A DNA stretch of 64,000 nt from Flexivirga endophytica (GTDB lineage Bacteria > Actinomycetota > Actinomycetes > Actinomycetales > Dermatophilaceae). Below the pieces are notes generated by a model. It saw nothing but the letters and a program-made list of their open reading frames with translations, had not been told where the DNA came from and ran no database searches. Both the position numbers and the translations under genes were made by a program. Below, piece by piece: positions 58,861 to 64,000 of the stretch. The stretch is taken from NCBI RefSeq assembly GCF_014640635.1, contig NZ_BMHI01000003.1:620001-684000 (forward strand), in the 5' to 3' direction. Every line of letters begins with the position of its first letter. Positions within the stretch are counted from its first letter, which is position 1.

Positions 58861-59768
58861 GAGGTGACCTCCAGGACGGCGTTGCCACGGACGCGGCGAC
58901 GGATGAGGTCAGCGAGGACCTCCGGGGTGTTCTCCCACTCGGCGACGAGTCCGAGTTCGGGATGAAGACGGCCGGTGTGGACCAGGCGGAGCAGCGTTAC
59001 CAGGTCGTCCGCGACCGACACCGGACTGGCGGTGTAGTCGAACCGGCGCAGCGTGGCGCTGGTGCCGCCGGTCCAGTCGAAGAAGTCGAGCAGCGGTCGC
59101 TCCCGGCTCGCCTGTCCCATCCACACGAACAGGCCGTGCGGGTCCAGCAGTCGCCAGGTCGCCATGAAGTACGCGCCGCCCACCGACTCCACCACCACGT
59201 CATACCCGCCGCGAGCGGCGGTGAGATCGGTGAGCACCTCGGCCCCCAACTCGGCGAGCCGCCGGCCGCGCGGCCGGGACGCGGTAAGTGCCGTGATCCG
59301 TGCGCCGAGTCCCGTGGCCAGTTCCACGAAGTAGTGCCCGACCCCGCCGGACGCACCGGTCAGCAGGATCGATCGGCCCGGCAGTGCCCCGATCAGCCGG
59401 ACCAGCCGCAGTGCAGTCAGTCCGGCCAGCGGCAGGGCCGCCGCGACGGTCGCGGGCATGTCCGCCGGGCGGGGCGCCAGGCGGTCGGCCGCGACGGCGA
59501 CGCGCTCGGCCCAGCCGGAGTGCTCCGGGTGCGCGACGACCGGCTGCCCGACCTCGAGACCGTGCACACCCGGGCCGACCGAGGCGACGACACCTGCCAC
59601 GTCCTTGCCCGGTCGCCAGCCGCGCGGCGGCGCCTCCAGCAGGAAGGTCTCCCCTCGGTTGACCGAGTAGGCCTCGACCGTCACCACCACCTCGCCGGCA
59701 GCGGGTGCTGGCTCCGCGACGTCGGCCTCGACCACAGACCCGGTGCCGTCCGGGATCATCGCGCGCAT
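58857..59768 (-). CDS. Zinc-independent quinone oxidoreductase-like dehydrogenase (MDR family)
   Basis: A 303-aa medium-chain reductase: VEAYSVNRGETFLL, RPGKDVAGVVASVGPGVHGL and the NADPH-binding LTGASGGVGHYFVELA. The structural and catalytic zinc cysteines of alcohol dehydrogenases are absent, as in quinone/enone reductases. Start at MRAMIPDGTG (59768). Between a tautomerase gene (14-bp gap) and the SnoaL gene in one leftward run, perhaps a detoxification set for unsaturated carbonyl compounds. Confidence 0.85.
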   Translation of the reverse strand: MRAMIPDGTGSVVEADVAEPAPAAGEVVVTVEAYSVNRGETFLLEAPPRGWRPGKDVAGVVASVGPGVHGLEVGQPVVAHPEHSGWAERVAVAADRLAPRPADMPATVAAALPLAGLTALRLVRLIGALPGRSILLTGASGGVGHYFVELATGLGARITALTASRPRGRRLAELGAEVLTDLTAARGGYDVVVESVGGAYFMATWRLLDPHGLFVWMGQASRERPLLDFFDWTGGTSATLRRFDYTASPVSVADDLVTLLRLVHTGRLHPELGLVAEWENTPEVLADLIRRRVRGNAVLEVTS

Positions 59769-59782
59769 GGTCCGTGCCGCCG

Positions 59783-59965
59783 CTACTTGTCGGCGGTCAG
59801 GGTGCCGCCCTGGCCCCAGCTGTCGGCCGGCGTCTCCTGGATCCACACTTGCACGCTGGTTGCGGGCACGTCGAGTGCGTCGACGAACGCCTCGGTGATG
59901 CGGGCGACCAGGGCGCGCTTCAGCTCGACGCTGCGCGGACCTTGCTGAACGGTGACGGTGGGCAT
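59783..59965 (-). CDS. 4-oxalocrotonate tautomerase-family protein
   Basis: Sixty residues, the standard size of the short tautomerases. The catalytic N-terminal proline follows the initiator (MPTVTVQQGPRS), and RALVARITEAFVDAL and VWIQETPADSWGQGG are conserved. Keto-enol tautomerisation of an unknown substrate. The start is fixed by the need for Pro-1; a GGAGACC-like site lies upstream. Between a LysR gene (100-bp gap) and the quinone oxidoreductase gene. Confidence 0.88.
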   Translation of the reverse strand: MPTVTVQQGPRSVELKRALVARITEAFVDALDVPATSVQVWIQETPADSWGQGGTLTADK

Positions 59966-60065
59966 GGCAGGTCTCCTGTCGGTGGACTCGGCGACGGAAT
60001 CGCCGCCAGGTCCATTCGACCCACTGGCGCTGCTCCGAACCAGACGTGATCCGGACTCGCAGCGA

Positions 60066-60965
60066 TCACGATTCCCGATCGATCGACGCGGCAGCGGCGC
60101 AGGCCCGCAGCAGTGGTGCGACCTGCCGCGACGTGGCATCCGCCGGGACGGCGAGAGCCGTCGGCATGAACATCGCGGGCTCGGTCGGAAGGAACACGAC
60201 ATGCGGCTGCCGCAACGTCCGTGCCTGTGACTCGTAGATGATCGACCAACTGGGCGGACCGGAGCCGATCGATGCGATCAGGCCTTCGAGCAGACCGACG
60301 TGTTCAGTGATGACGGGTGCGAAACCCCGTGCCGCACAAGCGTCCTGCACCAGATCGACCAGCGGTGGGTTCTGCCGGCGCGGGACGATCCTCAGCGGCA
60401 GCGCGGCCAGCTCGGTCAATCCGATCGTGTCCTCGCCGGGCGCGAGCGACGCAGGCAGCACGACGAGCAGGCGATCGCGCCATACCTCGATCAATTCGGT
60501 GCCGGCAGCCGAGGTCACCCCGCGGACGAACGCGGCATCCAGCTGGCCGCTTGCGACTCGTTCCAGGCGTGCTCGCGTCGGCGCGGTCACCAGCTCAGGC
60601 GCCGTGCCGGGAAGTAGCTCACCCAAGACCCGCAACACTTCGCCCAACCGTTCGCCGAGTCCGGCACTGGTGCCCAGCCGCAACGTTCCGGACGGCAGCG
60701 CACCGCCTCCCGGGACCGCGGCGGCACGCGCCGCGCGCTCGGCCGCCGCCAGCACCGCTCGTGCCTCCGGAAGGAAACGTCCGCCAGCTACCGTCAGCCG
60801 CACGGTCCGACGTGAACGGTCGAACAGGGGAACTCCGAGTTCGCGTTCGAGCCGGGCGATCTGTTGGCTCACCGCGGGTTGACCGATCGACAAGGCCGCC
60901 GCAGCACGTCCGAAGTGCAGATGCTCTGCGACCGCAACGAAATACACCAACTGGCGCAACTCCAC
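60066..60965 (-). CDS. LysR-family transcriptional regulator
   Basis: A 299-aa regulator: [22 protein letters not shown] split across the HTH start, [20 protein letters not shown] recognition helix, then a LysR effector domain ([15 protein letters not shown]). It is divergent from the FMN reductase gene (82-bp spacer with two inverted repeats) and upstream of the tautomerase-oxidoreductase-SnoaL run, so it may control both sides. Confidence 0.9.
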   Translation of the reverse strand: MELRQLVYFVAVAEHLHFGRAAAALSIGQPAVSQQIARLERELGVPLFDRSRRTVRLTVAGGRFLPEARAVLAAAERAARAAAVPGGGALPSGTLRLGTSAGLGERLGEVLRVLGELLPGTAPELVTAPTRARLERVASGQLDAAFVRGVTSAAGTELIEVWRDRLLVVLPASLAPGEDTIGLTELAALPLRIVPRRQNPPLVDLVQDACAARGFAPVITEHVGLLEGLIASIGSGPPSWSIIYESQARTLRQPHVVFLPTEPAMFMPTALAVPADATSRQVAPLLRACAAAASIDRES

Positions 60966-60974
60966 ACAGCCATC

Positions 60975-61041
60975 GTGCCAGGCACACCTGGGCGCCGGGA
61001 GCGTCCGGCCGGGTCGCCGGACGCCGGCTTCGTCCTATAGT
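60975..61041. promoter_or_regulatory. Divergent LysR / FMN reductase control region
   Basis: Contains GTGCC-A-GGCAC (60975-60985), a perfect palindrome, and GTCCGGC-N6-GCCGGAC (61003-61022), a second inverted repeat. TATAGT at 61036-61041 lies 6 nt before the GTG of the FMN reductase gene and is a convincing -10 for a leaderless message. Confidence 0.55.
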
Positions 61042-61047
61042 CCGCAG

Positions 61048-61626
61048 GTGACTTCTCTGCGGATCGCGATCATCATCGGCAGCACCCGACCCGACCGCGT
61101 CGGCCCGACGATCGCCGACTGGGCGTTCGAGCGGGCGGCTGCGCGCGGCGACGCGTCATACGACCTGATCGACCTGGCGCACGTCGGCCTCCCGCTGCTG
61201 GATGAGCCGGAACCCGCTGCCGCGCAACACTATCGGCACGATCACACGAAGCGCTGGTCCCGCCTGATCGAGTCGTATGACGGTTTCGTCTTCGTGGCAC
61301 CGGAGTACAACCGCGGCATGGCGGCATCGCTGAAGAACGCCATCGACTTCCTGTATGCCGAATGGAACGACAAGGCCGCCGGGATCATCTGTTACGGGTC
61401 CAGTGGCGGGCTGCGCTCCGGCGAGCAGCTGAAGTCGACGTTGGGCGAGGTGCAGATCGCGACCGTTCGCGCGCAGGTGTCGCTGTCGATCTACGACGAC
61501 ATGATCGACTTCGTGCAGCTCACGCCGCGCGACTACCAAGTCGGCAACCTGGACGCGATGCTCGACTCACTGCTGCGCTGGGCCGGCGCGATGCGTGCTC
61601 TGCGAACGGGACTCGTCAATCCCTGA
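61048..61626 (+). CDS. NADPH-dependent FMN reductase family protein
   Basis: A 192-aa flavodoxin-fold protein: IIIGSTRPDRVGPTIADW binds the FMN phosphate and VAPEYNRGMAASLKNAIDFL is the signature PEYN-G motif. Reduces FMN, quinones or chromate-type substrates with NADPH in known relatives. GTG start fixed by the TATAGT box 6 nt upstream. The 3' end overlaps the convergent peptidase gene by 11 bp. Likely controlled by the divergent LysR. Confidence 0.9.
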   Translation: MTSLRIAIIIGSTRPDRVGPTIADWAFERAAARGDASYDLIDLAHVGLPLLDEPEPAAAQHYRHDHTKRWSRLIESYDGFVFVAPEYNRGMAASLKNAIDFLYAEWNDKAAGIICYGSSGGLRSGEQLKSTLGEVQIATVRAQVSLSIYDDMIDFVQLTPRDYQVGNLDAMLDSLLRWAGAMRALRTGLVNP

Positions 61627-62722
61627 GTCCGCCGAGGACGTCGTTCGGGAAGCCCGGACTGCGGTGACCGTCCCGGCCGATCATGGTTTCGGCGGCGACC
61701 AACGCGTTGACGACGGCCTCTTCGGTGGCCCGCACGACGGCGTCATACAGGACGTTCATCGCGGGCCAGGGCAGGAAGTCGAGCTGCCGCCATCCGGTTC
61801 TTGCTGAACCGATTCCGCTGTCGAGTGCTCCGGCGTTGGCCGTCGAGAAGGCCAGGAAGACGTCGCCGGAGACGTGGCTGCCGGTCGTGCCGGTGCGCGC
61901 CAGCCCCATCGACACCCGCCGCGCGAGCGCCTTGCACTGCCCGGGCAGTAGCGGGGCGTCCGTCGCGACCATCGTGATGCAGGAGCCCGACCCGGGCGGC
62001 GCGAGCCAGTCGCTGGTCTCCATCGGGTTGTCGTCCGCGAGTTGTCTGCCGAGCTGCCGGCCGCGGATCGTGAGTTCCTCGCGGGAGCCGAAGTTCGCCT
62101 GGGTGAGAATGCCCACGACATAGGGCTGCTCGCCGACGGTGACGGCGCGCGACGCGGTCCCGGTGCCGCCCTTGAAGCCGTAGCAGTTCATCCCGGTGCC
62201 GCCACCGACGCTGCCCTCCGCGAGCGGTCCGGACGTCGCGGCGTCGAGTGCGGTGATCGCGGTCTCCTCGCGCACGTGCCGGCCGTTGATGTCATTGAGG
62301 TAACCGTCGAAGGTCTCGCCGACCACCGGCAGGTGCCAGCCCTGTTGCAGTGCCGGGTTCTGCGCGAGCGACCACTCGAGCACGCCACGGTGCACCGGGC
62401 CGACCGCGTGCGTGTTGGTGATCGCAACGGGCAGTGCGAGCGAACCACTCTCCTCGACCCAGTGGCTGCCGGTGAGTTCGCCGTTGCCGTTGAAGGAGAA
62501 CATCCCCGCCGCGACTGCCGTCCCCACACCCTCGTGGCCGAGGGGCAGGATCGCCGTGACACCGGTGCGGACCGGACCCTCGCCGGGGACGAGCGGGCCA
62601 TCGCCGTCGATCAGCGTGGTGTAGCCGACCTCGACCCCGGGGACGTCGGTGATGGCGTTCCACGGCCCCGGTGTGCCGTCGAAGTCGACGAGATCGCGGG
62701 CGCGGCGGTGGTCCGAGGTCAT
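61616..62722 (-). CDS. P1-family (DmpA-like) self-processing aminopeptidase
   Basis: A 368-aa N-terminal-nucleophile hydrolase: ITDVPGVEVGYTTL, FSFNGNGELTGSHW, ITNTHAVGPVH and GGGTGMNCYGFKGGTGTASR, the region where family members cleave themselves to free the nucleophile serine. DmpA and BapA hydrolyse N-terminal D-amino-acid or beta-amino-acid peptides. ATG 62722 with an AGGAGG site. No signal peptide seen. Confidence 0.9.
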   Translation of the reverse strand: MTSDHRRARDLVDFDGTPGPWNAITDVPGVEVGYTTLIDGDGPLVPGEGPVRTGVTAILPLGHEGVGTAVAAGMFSFNGNGELTGSHWVEESGSLALPVAITNTHAVGPVHRGVLEWSLAQNPALQQGWHLPVVGETFDGYLNDINGRHVREETAITALDAATSGPLAEGSVGGGTGMNCYGFKGGTGTASRAVTVGEQPYVVGILTQANFGSREELTIRGRQLGRQLADDNPMETSDWLAPPGSGSCITMVATDAPLLPGQCKALARRVSMGLARTGTTGSHVSGDVFLAFSTANAGALDSGIGSARTGWRQLDFLPWPAMNVLYDAVVRATEEAVVNALVAAETMIGRDGHRSPGFPNDVLGGLRD

Positions 62723-62763
62723 GGATCCTCCTGCGGTGGCTGGTGTCCCACCACTCAATCAGA

Positions 62764-64000
62764 TCACTGGGCGGCCGGCTCCGCCCGGCGGGCGCGCGCG
62801 AGCAGTGCGGCGACGACCAGGGTCGCGGCGCCGGCGATCATCGCCGCCACCAGCAGGATCGTGTGGATCCCGTATGCCGTGCTGTCGACGGCCGCGTGTG
62901 TCAGCTGCGCCCGGAACTGCGCGGGCGCGTGATCGGCAACCAGCCGGCCGGCACCGGAGGCGATCGCGTCCTGCAACTGCCCGAGCTGCGCGGCCGGCAG
63001 GTGCGCAGGGGCGACGTCGCTCGCCATACGAGATCCGGTGCGGCCGGCGAAAAGCGCTCCCAATGCTGCGACTCCGGCTGCGGTGCCGATCTGCCGCATG
63101 GTGTTGACGACGCCGGTCGCCATACCGGCGCGGTCCGGCTCGACGCTCGCCAACGCCGCACTGGAGAGTATGGCGCTGGAGGCGCCGAGGCCGATGCCCG
63201 CGAGGATGAAGCCGGGCGCGAGCGCGGTCCAGTCGGACTTCGCATCGACCTGCGAGGCCCACCAGAGTCCGCCGGTCACGACCGCCAGGCTGCCGGTGAT
63301 CGTGATGATCGTCGGGATGCGGTGGCTGAGTTGCGCGAAGACGGGGGCGGCGATGAACGAGGTAACGGTCAGCGGCAGGAAGCGCAGGCCGGCTTCGAAC
63401 GGCGTGTAGCCGAGTGTGTTGACGAAGTAGAGACCGACGTAATTGGTTGCGGCGACGAGGGTTCCGGCTACCACGAAGCCGGTGACGCCGATGGCGACGA
63501 AGCCCGGACGACGGAACAGCTCGAGGTCCACCATCGGCTGGTCACCACGGGCGGCACGGAGCACGAACGCGAGCAGCGTCAGCGCAGCGACGGCGAAGGA
63601 GGCGACGATCAGGGCGGATCCCCAGCCTTCGGACTGTCCGCGGATCAGTCCGAACACCAATGCTGCCAACGAGATCGTGAGCAGCACGGTGCCTGCGACG
63701 TCGACCCGGCGGGCCTTCTCCGCCTTCGACTCCGGCAGGCCGATGCGCGCACCGATGAAAGCGACGATCCCGATCGGGACGTTGATCGCGAAGATCCACT
63801 GCCACCCGGCGTTGTCGACGATGAAACCGCCCAGGAGAGGCCCGACCGCCGTGGCTCCGGCGAGCGTGGCACCGAACGCGCCGATCGCCTTGGCGCGCGC
63901 TTTGATATCCGGGTAGGCGTGTCCGAGGATCGGCATCGCAGTGCCGAAGAGCATGGCCGCGCCGACACCCTGCAACGCCCGCATCGTGTTAAGCATCAAC
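62764..64000 (-). CDS. DHA2-family drug MFS transporter, C-terminal part (cut by window edge)
   Basis: About 411 residues are visible: helices 4-14 of a 14-helix multidrug exporter. RALQGVGAAMLFGTAMPILG and GATLAGATAVGPLLGGFIVDNAGWQWIF (drug/H+ antiporter motif C, G-P-x-x-G-G) are clear. The N-terminal three helices and start lie beyond the right edge. Related in fold to the transporter half of the fusion at 29097, but without extra C-terminal domains. Starts 42 bp upstream of the DmpA gene on the same strand. Confidence 0.85.
   Translation of the reverse strand, partial: LMLNTMRALQGVGAAMLFGTAMPILGHAYPDIKARAKAIGAFGATLAGATAVGPLLGGFIVDNAGWQWIFAINVPIGIVAFIGARIGLPESKAEKARRVDVAGTVLLTISLAALVFGLIRGQSEGWGSALIVASFAVAALTLLAFVLRAARGDQPMVDLELFRRPGFVAIGVTGFVVAGTLVAATNYVGLYFVNTLGYTPFEAGLRFLPLTVTSFIAAPVFAQLSHRIPTIITITGSLAVVTGGLWWASQVDAKSDWTALAPGFILAGIGLGASSAILSSAALASVEPDRAGMATGVVNTMRQIGTAAGVAALGALFAGRTGSRMASDVAPAHLPAAQLGQLQDAIASGAGRLVADHAPAQFRAQLTHAAVDSTAYGIHTILLVAAMIAGAATLVVAALLARARRAEPAAQ

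Overview
The window is about 64 kb of very GC-rich chromosomal DNA with short intergenic gaps, many GTG starts, and several genes whose only visible promoter is a TANNNT box 5-7 nt before an RTG start (probable leaderless mRNAs). With a DUF222/HNH protein, 'sunset' domains, LAL regulators, DmpA-type peptidase and a DUF475-type Ter cluster, this points to an actinobacterium, most likely Micrococcales (Dermacoccaceae/Intrasporangiaceae-like); the taxonomy is inferred, not proven. No rRNA, tRNA, IS element, phage or CRISPR array was found.

Layout. 0-5 kb: edge of a zinc alcohol dehydrogenase, a frameshifted ppk2, a CPBP protease, an SDR-like protein, and a LysR gene divergent from an MFS exporter. 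5-11 kb: rhodanese, CIRCE-controlled Hsp20, a small charged protein, a three-gene acyl-CoA dehydrogenase / PIG-L-methyltransferase / glycosyltransferase cluster, a frameshifted nitrilase, and a truncated second copy of the rhodanese. 11-15.5 kb: pdxY, a third rhodanese, a membrane protein, Fpg/Nei glycosylase, App1 phosphatase, MarR. 15.5-21 kb: acyl-CoA ligase, the peptidoglycan-recycling set murQ / MurR-RpiR regulator / anmK (anmK carries two in-frame copies of a dispersed repeat), nitroreductase.

21-32.3 kb is the most interesting block: a LAL-type LuxR ATPase regulator divergent from a 1268-aa protein with two complementary nucleotidyl-cyclase halves, an AAA/STAND ATPase domain and a TPR-like tail; then a secreted Cys-containing protein, divergent from a 1069-aa fusion of a DHA2-type MFS transporter, a cyclic-nucleotide-binding domain and a patatin phospholipase. 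The same palindrome lies at both ends of the block. It reads as a self-contained cyclic-nucleotide circuit: sensor/cyclase makes the nucleotide, the transporter-lipase fusion binds it.

32-46.5 kb: CPBP protease / ABC ATPase / membrane protein operon, a large low-complexity protein with two sunset domains, amidohydrolase, DUF222-HNH nuclease, GNAT, a NarL-type two-component pair, a small secreted protein, amidase, a stand-alone ABC ATPase. 46.5-57.2 kb: an orphan peptide-binding lipoprotein, then a ten-gene leftward Ter stress cluster (telA, unknown, terD, diverged TerD-like, terD, DUF475/TerC, terD, HAD, two phosphoribosyltransferases), with 4-nt overlaps at four junctions. 57-64 kb: PhzF, SnoaL, quinone oxidoreductase, tautomerase, LysR with divergent FMN reductase, DmpA-like peptidase, and the edge of a DHA2 drug exporter.

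Genome-wide-looking signals: GTATG/CATAC words appear far more often than a GC-rich genome should allow, whatever the reading frame, and short inverted 'GTCTCGATAC...' repeats are scattered between and inside genes.
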